From: Anaeromonas sp052088025
GTDB taxonomy: Bacteria > Bacillota > Clostridia > Tissierellales > SIT17
Length of the DNA stretch: 64,000 nt
Direction of reading: 5' to 3'
Assembly (NCBI RefSeq): GCF_052088025.1
Contig: NZ_JBQCYD010000010.1
Coordinates: forward strand, 3,666 to 67,665
The translations under genes were made by a program, and so were the position numbers. The notes beneath the pieces are model-generated. The model was not told where the DNA came from, made no database searches, and saw nothing but the letters and a program-made list of their open reading frames with translations. Within the stretch, counting starts at the first letter, position 1. Each line of letters begins with the position of its first letter. Shown here piece by piece: positions 17,174 to 26,296 of this stretch.

Positions 17174-17571
17174 TTTTTTGATTCTTCACTCTTTATATCC
17201 CTCTTTGTTCCAACTATCATACTATTCATAATGGCATTTTTGTAATTTGCTAAATCAAATGGTGTAGTTAAAAGTTCTACTTCTTCCTCAGTTAATAGTT
17301 CTTTTTTTTCTTCTTTATTCTTTAGATTGTGAATCTTAATAGACTGATTTGAAAGAAGTGTAATAAGCCATACAACTTCATCAATTGCGAGCTCAAAGTT
17401 CTCAGATTTCATTAACTTTTCACCTAAATTTTCAAGTCCCCCGTATCTTTTAGATATCTCTTTTGTAGCTTTGGTGGTAAGGATCATTTTAAATTCCCTT
17501 CCACCTATATTAATATTTGTACTTCTATCTTCTGCTGCTTCATCAAGTGTTAATTTATTTTCTTCTACCAT
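17158..17571 (-). CDS. Tail assembly chaperone G
   Basis: A 137-residue protein with the chaperone-family segment FKMILTTKATKEISKRYGGLENLGEKLM and a charged tail. It lies between the major tail protein and tape measure genes, the fixed place of the G gene in siphoviruses. Four codons before its stop lies an in-phase A AAA AAC heptamer, so a fraction of ribosomes should continue into the T frame to make the longer product. Confidence 0.88.
   Translation of the reverse strand: MVEENKLTLDEAAEDRSTNINIGGREFKMILTTKATKEISKRYGGLENLGEKLMKSENFELAIDEVVWLITLLSNQSIKIHNLKNKEEKKELLTEEEVELLTTPFDLANYKNAIMNSMIVGTKRDIKSEESKNEVVE
17173..17179 (-). promoter_or_regulatory. A AAA AAC -1 ribosomal frameshift site
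   Basis: The minus strand reads tcA AAA AAC in the zero frame of the chaperone gene, a canonical X XXY YYZ slippery heptamer. Slipping back one base leads directly into the conserved T extension, which ends at 16970. No strong downstream pseudoknot was evident by eye. Confidence 0.88.
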
Positions 17572-17584
17572 TTAAACCCCTCCA

Positions 17585-18466
17585 TTAAGATACTGTTACT
17601 GTTGCTACATCAGTTGTTACACTTGTTGTACCATTTGAGTTTAATTTGCAATAATAGTAATAAGTGTCTGCTAAAAGATCAGTTGGAATATCAAAGCTTG
17701 CTGATGTTTCTCCATTTATTTCAGTTCCTCCCGTAGAACTATTTGTCGTATTTTCATACCACTGATAAGTTACTGGATCACTTGTATTTGTAGTTGCAAC
17801 AACAGATAGACTTCCTGTAATACTTCCAGCTGTAACTTCAGTTAAACTTGCTGGTTGAGTTGTAATCGTAATTAGTGGAGTTATTGGTGTAAAGTCTGGT
17901 TCATAGACCTTAGTAAACCAGCTGGTTATTGTAGATACCGCTACCCCATTATCTCCTTCAGTTACTTCTGCTTTCCAAGGATGCTTATTTTCTGTATCTA
18001 GTTTGTTTCTTCTAAATACTGCACCTTCTATAACTGGACTAGAAAAAGTAATAGAGTCCCCTTTAGTTGCAAGGCTTGTAGCTGGAACGCTAAACATTAC
18101 TCTATATAACCAGAAATATCTATACTTTCCATTTGCCTTCTTTGCTCTAAACCCAATAGCTACTGGATTTCCTCCGTCTTCACTTCTTGATACTACTACA
18201 TTATTACTATCTATCTTACATCCCGTTAAATCTTGGGCTACTAAAGAACCTATATCATCGATTCCAAGGGTTAAGGCTCCACTTTTAAATTCTTTCACTA
18301 CTTCAGATGCACCATCATCAGCATAAAGAATTGCTTCAATTAGCTCTACACTTAGTTCCGCTGTCATGGCTTTTGCTAGAACCTTAGGTGTCGAGTATGT
18401 CTCTATTCCATTTTCATCTTCTGTTATTTTTGCATAATATAGACTGTCAAGTCCTATTGTTGCCAT
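17585..18466 (-). CDS. Major tail tube protein with C-terminal Ig-like domain
   Basis: A 293-residue protein. The first 195 residues or so resemble phi13-type major tail proteins (GLDSLYYAKITEDENGIETY, AIGFRAKKANGKYRYFWLYRVMFSVPA). The last 90 residues form an immunoglobulin-like domain (TQPASLTEVTAGSITGSLSVVA, VTYQWYENTTNSSTGG, DVATVTV). Such domains decorate tail surfaces and may bind carbohydrates weakly. Confidence 0.9.
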   Translation of the reverse strand: MATIGLDSLYYAKITEDENGIETYSTPKVLAKAMTAELSVELIEAILYADDGASEVVKEFKSGALTLGIDDIGSLVAQDLTGCKIDSNNVVVSRSEDGGNPVAIGFRAKKANGKYRYFWLYRVMFSVPATSLATKGDSITFSSPVIEGAVFRRNKLDTENKHPWKAEVTEGDNGVAVSTITSWFTKVYEPDFTPITPLITITTQPASLTEVTAGSITGSLSVVATTNTSDPVTYQWYENTTNSSTGGTEINGETSASFDIPTDLLADTYYYYCKLNSNGTTSVTTDVATVTVS

Positions 18467-18470
18467 TTAA

Positions 18471-18812
18471 TCATACCTCCATTTCATATTGTTTCATTAC
18501 ATCTATAGCGTAATGAAAATATTTTGTATCACTTTCAAAACCTACATACTGCTGACCCGTTACGGTAATGTCATTATTTAATAGTAGTTTTGTTATTTCT
18601 TTTTTTCTTTTTATATAGTTATTTTTAGTAAATAAAGAAATCCTTGCTTCTGATATTTCACTGTGGGCCTTGTCATTTGCATATAGGGTTAATCTATCTA
18701 CTACGGGAGTTAGGACAATATATTCATCTGGTGGTGTTTCTGAAAAAGTTCCGGTTTCTATTGAGATCTTTAGAGGATTTAATATTGTATTTATGTCTTT
18801 TAATAAACTCAT
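18471..18812 (-). CDS. Putative tail terminator protein
   Basis: A 113-residue protein in the slot between the HK97 gp10-like protein and the tail tube gene, where siphoviruses place the tail terminator that caps the tube at the neck. The sequence (DEYIVLTPVVDRLTLYANDKAHSEISEARISLF) fits the short mixed alpha/beta proteins of this class. The assignment rests mainly on gene order. Its start overlaps the stop of the upstream gene. Confidence 0.6.
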   Translation of the reverse strand: MSLLKDINTILNPLKISIETGTFSETPPDEYIVLTPVVDRLTLYANDKAHSEISEARISLFTKNNYIKRKKEITKLLLNNDITVTGQQYVGFESDTKYFHYAIDVMKQYEMEV

Positions 18813-19243
18813 ATCTTTTCTATCTCCTTATCAAGTGCAGTCTTCATAGCCTCTATACAAGGTTTTCTTGATTGTGACTTTGTTGTTTTTAACCAAGGTT
18901 TAGGAGGTTGACCAGATTTTCCGTATTCTATAACTGCAGCTTTAAGTGCATTTGATACACCTTTACTATCTTTGCTTTTAGGCGCTCCAACTCTTAACAT
19001 CCAGTTACCTTTGTTGTCTTGCTCTGGCTTTGTGCTTTCAATAGCTTTTAAAAGTTCCCCAGTAGACTCTGAAGGTTCTTTTGTACCCTGACCAATTCTA
19101 AGTGATAGATTATTCTTTGCCTTTTCTACTGCAGGCTCAGCTCCCTTTTCAAGTACTCTTGGTACAATATCATCCAATTTATTATTCAACCCAGAGACTT
19201 TTTTCAGAAAATCTTCAGGCATTTTAAAAGATGCTTTTGCCAC
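18809..19243 (-). CDS. HK97 gp10-like head-tail joining protein
   Basis: A 144-residue basic protein of the HK97 gp10 family (phage_HK97_gp10). It has an N-terminal helical region (EDFLKKVSGLNNKLDDIVPRVLEKGAEPAVEKAKNNL) and the late motif ALKAAVIEYGKSGQPPKPWLKTT. The family functions at head-tail joining or the neck. It is packed with its neighbours by 4-base overlaps and short gaps. Confidence 0.82.
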   Translation of the reverse strand: MAKASFKMPEDFLKKVSGLNNKLDDIVPRVLEKGAEPAVEKAKNNLSLRIGQGTKEPSESTGELLKAIESTKPEQDNKGNWMLRVGAPKSKDSKGVSNALKAAVIEYGKSGQPPKPWLKTTKSQSRKPCIEAMKTALDKEIEKI

Positions 19244-19247
19244 ATTA

Positions 19248-19583
19248 TCACCCCTTTGAACCAGTAATCTTTTCAGCTAACGCTTCAATATACATTCCTT
19301 TGTCTCTTATATCATCTACGCTTATAATGTTATATTTAATTCCTTTACTCACAATAAACTGATCTGTTGTAATATCTATGTTTGGAGGTTTTCTGAACTG
19401 GAACATTGTAGTGGCCTTTGTAAAACTTGCTCTATTTTTCCACATTTCACTTCCATGTCTTTCTTCTTTATATGCTCTTACTTTAACTATCAAATTAGGT
19501 TTCTCTTTAGAAAACCCCTCACTATCTTTAACTACTTTTTCTTCATATATATCAATTAAGCTTTGCATCTTACCAAAACTCAT
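19248..19583 (-). CDS. Head closure protein (SPP1 gp16/head-tail adaptor-like)
   Basis: A 111-residue beta-rich protein (MQSLIDIYEEKVVKDSEGF, ASFTKATTMFQFRKPPNIDITTDQFIVSKGIKYNIISVDDI), matching the small stopper or head closure proteins that seal DNA in the capsid. Position after the connector gene supports the call. It overlaps the connector stop by 4 bp. Confidence 0.75.
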   Translation of the reverse strand: MSFGKMQSLIDIYEEKVVKDSEGFSKEKPNLIVKVRAYKEERHGSEMWKNRASFTKATTMFQFRKPPNIDITTDQFIVSKGIKYNIISVDDIRDKGMYIEALAEKITGSKG

Positions 19584-19900
19584 ATGACCACATCCCGATT
19601 TAAATGAAGAAGCATATTAACCACTTTCCATACTTGATTACTTGCATCTACTTTATCCTGGAAAAAGCCAGCAGTACTACCATCTCTACTTTCATAGAAG
19701 TGAGACGATAGCATTATGACAGCTTGTTCTGTTGTAGGATCCATTGGGTTTTCTTTATAAAATCCTGATGGCTTTTTCTGATAGTTTTCTGCATAAGATA
19801 TGGAAGCTCCTATAAGACTTAAAATAAGATCATTATCTTCATTGTGATCTAGTATTAAGTTCTTTTTAACCCTTTCAAGTAAAGCCGTCATAATGCTCAT
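19580..19900 (-). CDS. Head-tail connector (gp6/gp15-like adaptor)
   Basis: A 106-residue helical protein of the phage gp6-like head-tail connector group. It opens LLERVKKNLILDHNEDNDLILSLIGASISYAENYQ, typical of the family, which forms the ring below the portal. Next to the capsid and head closure genes. Confidence 0.82.
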   Translation of the reverse strand: MSIMTALLERVKKNLILDHNEDNDLILSLIGASISYAENYQKKPSGFYKENPMDPTTEQAVIMLSSHFYESRDGSTAGFFQDKVDASNQVWKVVNMLLHLNRDVVI

Positions 19901-19909
19901 CCCCTTTCT

Positions 19910-20131
19910 TTACTCCATATCCATAAGCCCTGCATATTTTAACTTTTCAAGAAGTAAATTAAAATCTGTCTTTAGTTCTGCTACTGTTGTAGCTGTGCTA
20001 TCAGGTTGAGCTGCTGCTCTAATTAAAGGCTTACCGTTTAATAGAAGTACCCCTGTTTCGGTTACTTCAAGTACTCCATTTACAATCCACTTTTCTCCGC
20101 CACGTTCTTTATAGTTCTTTATATTACTCAT
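19910..20131 (-). CDS. Head-fibre-like small protein
   Basis: A 73-residue protein just after the capsid gene. The pattern GGEKWIVNGVLEVTETGVLLLNGKPL followed by DSTATTVAELKTDFNLLLEKLKYAGLM matches the short head-fibre proteins found beside major capsid genes in Firmicute phages. It probably decorates the capsid. Recognition is by pattern only. Confidence 0.65.
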   Translation of the reverse strand: MSNIKNYKERGGEKWIVNGVLEVTETGVLLLNGKPLIRAAAQPDSTATTVAELKTDFNLLLEKLKYAGLMDME

Positions 20132-20139
20132 CTAACCAC

Positions 20140-21336
20140 CTAGGCTTTCATCTTTAATATTTTAATAGCTTCAGGAAGAATTAGTTTTCCATCTACTCTT
20201 TGACTTGCTTTAAACCCTACTTGACCAGTTGCTGCAAATAACTCATTAAGTCTTTGGAAAGATCTACCTTGTCTATCTGCAACCCAATAATATCCAAAGT
20301 CACCAAAAGCTATAGGTTTAGTTCCTGCTTGAGCTGTTGGAATATAAGACGAAGTCTTTACTGGCCTATTAAGAATAGTATCTGGCTCTCCTGCTTTTAT
20401 TGAAGGAACCCATAGATACTGTCCATTTCCATCTTTTAGTTTTCTAATTTCTTTTACAGTTGAATCATTCATTACAAATGTTGCCTTTTTTCTATATGGA
20501 GATTTTAGAGAATAGAATAAATCTAGTATCTCATCAAGTTTTATAACAGATTGAGTAGCAGCTGTTACACCAATTTCTCCTCCACCAGTTGTATTAAATA
20601 TTCCAGTAGGTTTTCCTACTCCATCCCCAATAAAGAATGCTTCTTCTTCCTTAGATCCAATACGTCTTGCAAATTCTTTAGCAATATATCTCTCTAAATT
20701 AAAAACACTATCATTAAGGAGTTCTTCTGAAACCTTAATCATAGTGGCTAGTTTGTATGCACCTATTGAAACTTGTGTGAAAGCATCATCTGATTCTGGG
20801 ATTGCACCTTCTTCATCAACCCATGATGCAGTACCCTTTGAAGCTACTACTGGTATTTTTCTATCTCCTGATGATGTAGTTATTACTTTAGCAAGTTGTC
20901 TAAAGATATTCTCTTCAAGAAGTCCTTCAACTAATGTCCTTTCAAACTCATCTGGAACTAAATATCCTCCTTCACTATCTGTTCCTATCTTTAGTGTGTT
21001 TTTAATCTCATAGTTATCCTTGTTTCTCATTTGATTCCAGAAAGCCTTTTTATACTCATCAGATGCTCTTCCTGTCTTCTCATCATCTATATTGTTATTT
21101 GGAGTATTTCTTATTGGATTTGAAGTAGGCTTTGATAGTTCTAAATCCACCACTGCTTGTCTTTCAAGTCTTTCTATTTCCTTACCAAGATTTACTACAT
21201 CAGCTTCCATTCTTTCATAAGTTTCAGTGTCTTCTCCTGAAAGCATTCCATTTTCATTTCTTCTTGAATCTAAAAAAGCCTTGGTAGACTCCCAAAGCTT
21301 AGCTCTCTTTTCTCTTAATTCAATTATTTTATTCAA
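20140..21336 (-). CDS. HK97-fold major capsid protein
   Basis: A 398-residue capsid precursor. Residues 1 to about 100 are a charged coiled-coil scaffolding (delta) domain (EADVVNLGKEIERLERQ). The HK97 fold follows with ENIFRQLAKVITTSSGDRKIPVV, VSEELLNDSVFNLERYIAKEFARRIGSKEEEAFFIGDG and the C-terminal KASQRVDGKLILPEA. The delta domain is normally removed by the protease encoded next door at 21350-22048. Confidence 0.95.
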   Translation of the reverse strand: MNKIIELREKRAKLWESTKAFLDSRRNENGMLSGEDTETYERMEADVVNLGKEIERLERQAVVDLELSKPTSNPIRNTPNNNIDDEKTGRASDEYKKAFWNQMRNKDNYEIKNTLKIGTDSEGGYLVPDEFERTLVEGLLEENIFRQLAKVITTSSGDRKIPVVASKGTASWVDEEGAIPESDDAFTQVSIGAYKLATMIKVSEELLNDSVFNLERYIAKEFARRIGSKEEEAFFIGDGVGKPTGIFNTTGGGEIGVTAATQSVIKLDEILDLFYSLKSPYRKKATFVMNDSTVKEIRKLKDGNGQYLWVPSIKAGEPDTILNRPVKTSSYIPTAQAGTKPIAFGDFGYYWVADRQGRSFQRLNELFAATGQVGFKASQRVDGKLILPEAIKILKMKA

Positions 21337-21349
21337 ATTTATCCCTCCA

Positions 21350-22048
21350 TTATTTTATTAGATTTAATCTTTTTTCTAACTCTTGATGTGTTGTACCAGT
21401 ATTAATTATTGGTTTCTCTTTTTTGGGTAGCCTATCAAGTAGTGAATTTACAGCTACCATATTACTAAATGTCAAACCTTCTACTTCTTCAGGTTCTTCT
21501 TCTTTTGAAAACATTATATTGTCTACAAATCCAAGTTCTATTGCCTTTTTAGCATTAAACCAACTTTCTGCATCCATTAGATTAGATAGCTTAACTCTTG
21601 AAAGCCCAGTCTTTATTTCATAAGCATTTATTATGCTTTCTTTTACTTCTGATAACATAGCTTTTGCTTTTTCCATTTCAAATGCATCTCCAAAAGCCAT
21701 AGTTAGTGGATTGTGGATCATCATAAGACCAGTTGGTGAAATCTGAACTTCTGTTCCAGCCATAGCAATTACTGATGCCGCACTAGCTGCGATTCCATCA
21801 ATCTTTACAGTAACATCTCCCTTATACTCCATAAGCATGTTATATATCTGTGAAGCTGCTATACAATCTCCACCTGGGCTGTTGATCCATACAGTAATAT
21901 TTCCTTCTCCACTATTTAATTCATCCTTAAATATTTGGGGTGTAACTTCATCTCCATACCAGGTTTCCTCAGATATTACTCCATTTAGAAAAAGTGTTCT
22001 TTCATCTTCATTCTTTATCCAGTTCCAAAACTTCTTCATCTTCATCAC
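21350..22048 (-). CDS. ClpP-like prohead maturation protease
   Basis: A 232-residue ClpP-fold serine protease with VWINSPGGDCIAASQIYNML and the nucleophile region IDGIAASAASVIAMAG, then MMIHNPLTMAFGDA with the active-site His. It lies between portal and capsid genes, the place of the capsid-maturing protease, and overlaps the portal gene by 41 bp. Confidence 0.93.
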   Translation of the reverse strand: MMKMKKFWNWIKNEDERTLFLNGVISEETWYGDEVTPQIFKDELNSGEGNITVWINSPGGDCIAASQIYNMLMEYKGDVTVKIDGIAASAASVIAMAGTEVQISPTGLMMIHNPLTMAFGDAFEMEKAKAMLSEVKESIINAYEIKTGLSRVKLSNLMDAESWFNAKKAIELGFVDNIMFSKEEEPEEVEGLTFSNMVAVNSLLDRLPKKEKPIINTGTTHQELEKRLNLIK

Positions 22049-23270
22049 CCCCAGTTTTATCTTTTACAAATGCTCCAACTTCTTTAAGTTTTAGCATATT
22101 TCCATTAACCATATATGTGTCTCCTCCTTCTCCTTCAGGAATAGGATTCATGTTTTCTAGTCTTCTTACATCATTTGGAGACATAAAACCATTTTGTATG
22201 CCAGTTGCATATCCTTGCATTCTTGAATTATAGTCACCTCGAAGAAGCCCTTCTACTACAAAGCTAACAAAGTATTTTTTTCTTTCAGAATCGGTAAATA
22301 AAGCCTTATTTATAGACTGCTCTATTCTGACCAACCAAGGCCTTATTGTGTGGACCACAAAGCTTATCGATTGATGTTCTATATTAGAAAATGTAGCCTT
22401 ATCCAGACTTGCTACCAAGTGAGGTGGGACTCTAAATATCCTGCATATCTCTTCAGTTTGAAACTTTCTAGTTTCAAGAAACTGTGCCTGTTCTGGAGGA
22501 ATGCCTATAGATTGAAACTTCATACCCTCTTCTAAAACTGCTACTTTATGAGAATTAGAACTTCCTTGATATACTGCATTCCAGCTATCTCTTACTCTAG
22601 CTGGATCTTTTACAACCCCAGGGTGTTCTAACACACCGCCTGGGTTTGCTCCATTTGAAAAGAACTTAGCTCCATATTCTTCAGTTGCTAGTGCCATTCC
22701 AATAGTGTTTTTAGCCATAGCAATTGGAGAATATCCAATAAGACCATCAAATCCTAGGCCTGGAATGTGTAAAACATCGTGAGAATGAAGGATATATTCT
22801 TCTCCATTTTTATTATAAATGTAGTAAATATCACCATTTTCACTTCTATTTACTGTCATCTTATCTGGCATTAAGGGATAAAGTGCTATTACTTTTCCTC
22901 TTCCATCACGAATAATCTGTGCATAGGCATTTCCCCATAATAAAAGATGACCCATAAGTGTTTCTCTAAACACAAATGAAGTCATCTCAGGGTTTGGTGC
23001 ATCTGAAAGCAGATAGTATATTGGGTGGTCTCTTGCTTTTTCCTTACCATCAGCTTTCGATTTATATGTGTGTAAGGGTAGTGAAGCTATTGTTTCAGCT
23101 AGTATTCTAACACAGGCATAAACTGCTGTTGTTTGCATAGCTGTTGTTTCATTTACAGTTTTTCCACTAGTAGTAGATCCAAAGAAAAAACTATATGTGC
23201 TTCCAAAGAAGCTATTTGTCGGTTTGTCTCTTGCTTTAAACAATCTTGAAAATATTGATATTTTGATCAC
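22008..23270 (-). CDS. HK97-family portal protein
   Basis: A 420-residue portal with AMQTTAVYACVRILAETIASLPLH, DHPIYYLLSDAPNPEMTSFVFRETLMGHLLLWGNAYA and EEICRIFRVPPHLVASL, the usual HK97 portal blocks. It forms the dodecameric DNA entry channel. The exact start is uncertain: the first in-frame codon is a GTG inside AGGAGGTGATC, too close to the Shine-Dalgarno, so translation may begin a few codons later. Confidence 0.94.
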   Translation of the reverse strand: MIKISIFSRLFKARDKPTNSFFGSTYSFFFGSTTSGKTVNETTAMQTTAVYACVRILAETIASLPLHTYKSKADGKEKARDHPIYYLLSDAPNPEMTSFVFRETLMGHLLLWGNAYAQIIRDGRGKVIALYPLMPDKMTVNRSENGDIYYIYNKNGEEYILHSHDVLHIPGLGFDGLIGYSPIAMAKNTIGMALATEEYGAKFFSNGANPGGVLEHPGVVKDPARVRDSWNAVYQGSSNSHKVAVLEEGMKFQSIGIPPEQAQFLETRKFQTEEICRIFRVPPHLVASLDKATFSNIEHQSISFVVHTIRPWLVRIEQSINKALFTDSERKKYFVSFVVEGLLRGDYNSRMQGYATGIQNGFMSPNDVRRLENMNPIPEGEGGDTYMVNGNMLKLKEVGAFVKDKTGGDEDEEVLELDKE

Positions 23271-23273
23271 CTC

Positions 23274-24866
23274 CTATAGTACAAGTATCCCTCTTTCATC
23301 ATACACACTCCCGCCATTATTTCCTTCATTCCTTATAGCTCTATCAAGTGCCATGATTGTAGCTACTGCACCGTCTATCTTCTCGGTACTTTTTTCTTTA
23401 TCTGGCTTTATGTTTCCAGCAGGATCAGTTTTTATATAAATATTATCCATCATCCATCTTAGTACTGGGTTTCCTCCATGAGATAGTTTCTTTTCAAGTG
23501 TTAGCTTCATAAGTTCTTTAGTAGGCGGACTCATATCCTTATACCCTTGACCAAATGGTACTACAGTAAAACCCATGCCATCTAGGTTTTGTGTCATCTG
23601 AACTGCTCCCCATCTATCGAAGGCTATTTCTCTAATATTATATTTAGTTCCAAGTTCCTCTATAAAAGTTTCAATAAATCCGTAGTGAACTACATTTCCT
23701 TCTGTTGTTTTAATATATCCTTGCCTTTCCCAGGTGTCATAAGGTACATGGTCCCTTCTCACTCTTAGTCTTAGGTTTTCCTCTGGTATCCAAAAGTACG
23801 GAAGAATAATATAATTTTCATCTTCAGTCCTTGCTGGAAATACTAATACAAATGCTGTTATATCTATTGAACTTGAAAGGTCTAATCCTCCATAGCAAAT
23901 TCTACCTTCAAGTTCTTCTGGATTAACTGGTAAGTTGCATAAATCCCATTTTTCCATAGGCATCCATCTTACAGATTGTTTTACCCATTGATTAAGTCTA
24001 AGTTGGCGGAATAGGTTCTCCTCTGCTGGGTTTTGTTTAGCATTCTCACAAGCTATAGCCATCTTTTCTTCAGGTACAGTAACCCCCAGTGAAGGATTAG
24101 CTTTTCTCCAAACTTTAGGATCAGTCCAATCTTCATCATCTTTTGCTCCGTATATTGTTGGATAAAATGTCTGGTCATGTTTTCTGCCTTCTATTATATC
24201 TTCTGCCTTTTGATGTATTTCAAATCCAATACTATGTCTATCATTTCCTGCTGTAGTTATTAAGAAATTAATAGGTTGCCTTCTTGCATCAGCAGCACCA
24301 TGAGTCATTACATTAAACATTTCCCTATTGGCAACATGTGTCTCATCGAATAATACTGCATGAGGGTTTATACCATGTTTTGAAAATGCTTCACTAGATA
24401 ATACTTGATAAAATGAGTTCATAGCAGGATACACTATTCTCTTTTGAGATGCTACTATTTTAAGTCTTTTCCTAAGTGCTGGGGAAAGTCCTATCATATC
24501 TACTGCTACTTGATATATTAAACTGGCCTGTGCTCTATCTGCTGCACAGCTATAAACTTCAGCTCCCCATTCCCCATCTGCAAGTAACATATATAAAGCT
24601 ATGGCTGCTCCCAGTTCAGTCTTACCTTGTTTTTTAGGTATTTCTACATACCCTGTATTAAACTGCCTGTATCCATCTTCTTTTATTACTCCAAACAGGT
24701 TACGAATTATTTCTTTTTGCCATGGTAGTAATATAAATGGCTTGTTATGCCACTCACCTTTGGTGTGTTTTAAATTTTCTATAAAATTTATTACATACTC
24801 TGACTTTTCACTATCATAATAAGATGTGGGTAGCATAAATTTAGTTGGAATAAATTCTTCATTCAT
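23274..24866 (-). CDS. Terminase large subunit
   Basis: A 530-residue TerL of the phage_terminase_1 type. It has the Walker-A-like GYVEIPKKQGKTELGAAIAL, the Walker B AVLFDETH, and the C-terminal nuclease with GGLDLSSSIDITAF and IREIAFDRWGAVQM. It packages DNA into the prohead together with the small subunit upstream. Confidence 0.95.
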   Translation of the reverse strand: MNEEFIPTKFMLPTSYYDSEKSEYVINFIENLKHTKGEWHNKPFILLPWQKEIIRNLFGVIKEDGYRQFNTGYVEIPKKQGKTELGAAIALYMLLADGEWGAEVYSCAADRAQASLIYQVAVDMIGLSPALRKRLKIVASQKRIVYPAMNSFYQVLSSEAFSKHGINPHAVLFDETHVANREMFNVMTHGAADARRQPINFLITTAGNDRHSIGFEIHQKAEDIIEGRKHDQTFYPTIYGAKDDEDWTDPKVWRKANPSLGVTVPEEKMAIACENAKQNPAEENLFRQLRLNQWVKQSVRWMPMEKWDLCNLPVNPEELEGRICYGGLDLSSSIDITAFVLVFPARTEDENYIILPYFWIPEENLRLRVRRDHVPYDTWERQGYIKTTEGNVVHYGFIETFIEELGTKYNIREIAFDRWGAVQMTQNLDGMGFTVVPFGQGYKDMSPPTKELMKLTLEKKLSHGGNPVLRWMMDNIYIKTDPAGNIKPDKEKSTEKIDGAVATIMALDRAIRNEGNNGGSVYDERGILVL

Positions 24867-24889
24867 TATACTTCCACCTCCTAAAATGT

Positions 24890-25363
24890 TTATTTATCAA
24901 CTACTCTAAGCATTTTTTCCATTGGATCATAGGCTTCACTTCCATTATCAATAGACAATCTACTTCTTGATGATGGAGTGAGTCCAAATTGCTCGGAGAA
25001 TTTATTCATAGCTTTCATATATGTTTGGGCGATGGATACTTGCGGCACTTGTTGCCAATAGCCTGATGGTGTTTTTACTATAGTTCCATGTTTAGATATA
25101 AATTCTTCAGCTTCTTTCCATCTAGCATAAGCTTGACAGTAACCAGCAAAAGAAGCCATATCTACTTCAGTTAATATTCCTAGATGCTCTAATTGTTTAG
25201 CTAGTCTTTTCCATTCTTTCTTTGCTTCTGGTTCAAGCCATGTTGGGCATCTTGGCGCTTTCTTTTCAGGCTTTGGTTCCTTTTCATTAAGTGCTCTTTT
25301 TCCTGGATTTCCTTCAAGTTCTTTTATTGCAGTAGGCTTTGGTTTCCTTCCTCTTGTAGCCAT
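24890..25363 (-). CDS. Terminase small subunit (P27 family)
   Basis: A P27-type small terminase beginning MATRGRKPKPTAIKELEGNPGKRALNEKEPKP, the family signature, then a helical region LEPEAKKEWKRLAKQLEHLGILTEVD. The ATG at 25363 has GGGAGGTGAT upstream and is the chosen start. It would recognise the packaging site and recruit TerL. Confidence 0.93.
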   Translation of the reverse strand: MATRGRKPKPTAIKELEGNPGKRALNEKEPKPEKKAPRCPTWLEPEAKKEWKRLAKQLEHLGILTEVDMASFAGYCQAYARWKEAEEFISKHGTIVKTPSGYWQQVPQVSIAQTYMKAMNKFSEQFGLTPSSRSRLSIDNGSEAYDPMEKMLRVVDK

Positions 25364-25416
25364 AAGTATCACCTCCCAATCAAAAAGAAGCCCAACTTTG
25401 GACTCCTTTGTATGTT

Positions 25417-25623
25417 CTATTTTCCTATTCCTTTAAAATTGTATTTTCCTTTCTTTACTTCTTCTGCTTCAGCATCTCTAGCTTCTTCATATCTTGGATC
25501 TTTGATTTCTTTGTCTTTACACTCTAAGCAGATGCAATCTTCATTAAACATTGACATTATCCTTCCGCTTTCTAAGCTTTTTCTGCATCTGTCACGATAT
25601 TTCTTGCTAAAAAACTTATCCAA
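25417..25623 (-). CDS. Small Cys-containing phage protein
   Basis: A 68-residue protein: basic N-terminus, then CICLECKDKEIKDPRYEEARDAEAEEVKKGKYNFKGIG. The CxCxxC cluster suggests metal binding. Proteins with the same C-terminal pattern are common in mobile elements of Clostridia, but I know of no function. It is the last gene of the amidoligase cassette before the terminase genes. Confidence 0.6.
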   Translation of the reverse strand: MDKFFSKKYRDRCRKSLESGRIMSMFNEDCICLECKDKEIKDPRYEEARDAEAEEVKKGKYNFKGIGK

Positions 25624-25716
25624 CTAAACACACCTCCCCGGTCTTTGATTCGAATAATTCAAAGGGTAATTGCCCCTAGACCTTTTTTAACAGCCGTCAC
25701 GTGGGAAACTGTGGGC

Positions 25717-26184
25717 TTAGACTTTCTTTGATTTGCTTGTTTCCAAGGCTTTATCAAGATATTTTAAGTTAAAATCAAAACCTTCATATCCTTCTTTTAC
25801 AGCTTCAAGATATCTTTTACTTGGAAGGTTTAAATGAATTCTGTCTTTCATTTTGTTAGTCATAATATAAGCAAAAGCTTCTATTAATTCACCCGTTTCA
25901 AGTTCTACTGGAATATTTTCTTTATAGTAAAAGTTTGGATATCCTTCATACCTATCTAGTTCTTTTTCATCACTAGGCTGTACCTCCCAGATTACTACTG
26001 GCACTTCTTTATCTACTTTAGGTTCTATAGTTAAATATGCATTTCCAGGTGAACCTTTAAAAAGCAATCTATATCCTTTAAGAATTCCCTTTCCATAAAC
26101 CTTTGCTGTCCTGCAGCGGTACTCCATTTGCTTTAGATTTAAGTTAGATCCATAAGCTATATACAATCTTTTCACCTTTATCAC
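25717..26184 (-). CDS. Gamma-glutamylcyclotransferase-like (AIG2/GGCT) protein
   Basis: A 155-residue GGCT-fold protein with the substrate loop YIAYGSNLNLKQM and the likely catalytic Glu in ELDRYEGYPNFYYKE. This family releases 5-oxoproline from gamma-glutamyl amines or peptides. Its pairing with an amidoligase two genes upstream is a known phage and plasmid association, where the two are predicted to add and remove glutamyl-type modifications on peptides or proteins. The start may be this GTG or a GTG three codons later. Confidence 0.85.
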   Translation of the reverse strand: MIKVKRLYIAYGSNLNLKQMEYRCRTAKVYGKGILKGYRLLFKGSPGNAYLTIEPKVDKEVPVVIWEVQPSDEKELDRYEGYPNFYYKENIPVELETGELIEAFAYIMTNKMKDRIHLNLPSKRYLEAVKEGYEGFDFNLKYLDKALETSKSKKV

Positions 26185-26296
26185 CCTTTCATATTCCTTT
26201 ACTGCCCAACAGTTTCGCCTGTGTTGGCTTTATATCTTGCCTTGGTATAAAACTACCCTTCTTTAAGTCTTAAGAGGGGTTTCCCCCTCTGTGGCT

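Noticed and set aside
17158..17571. Chaperone gene as a single 137-residue product without extension
   Set aside because: The in-phase slippery heptamer and the conserved T segment in the -1 frame make frameshifting far more likely.
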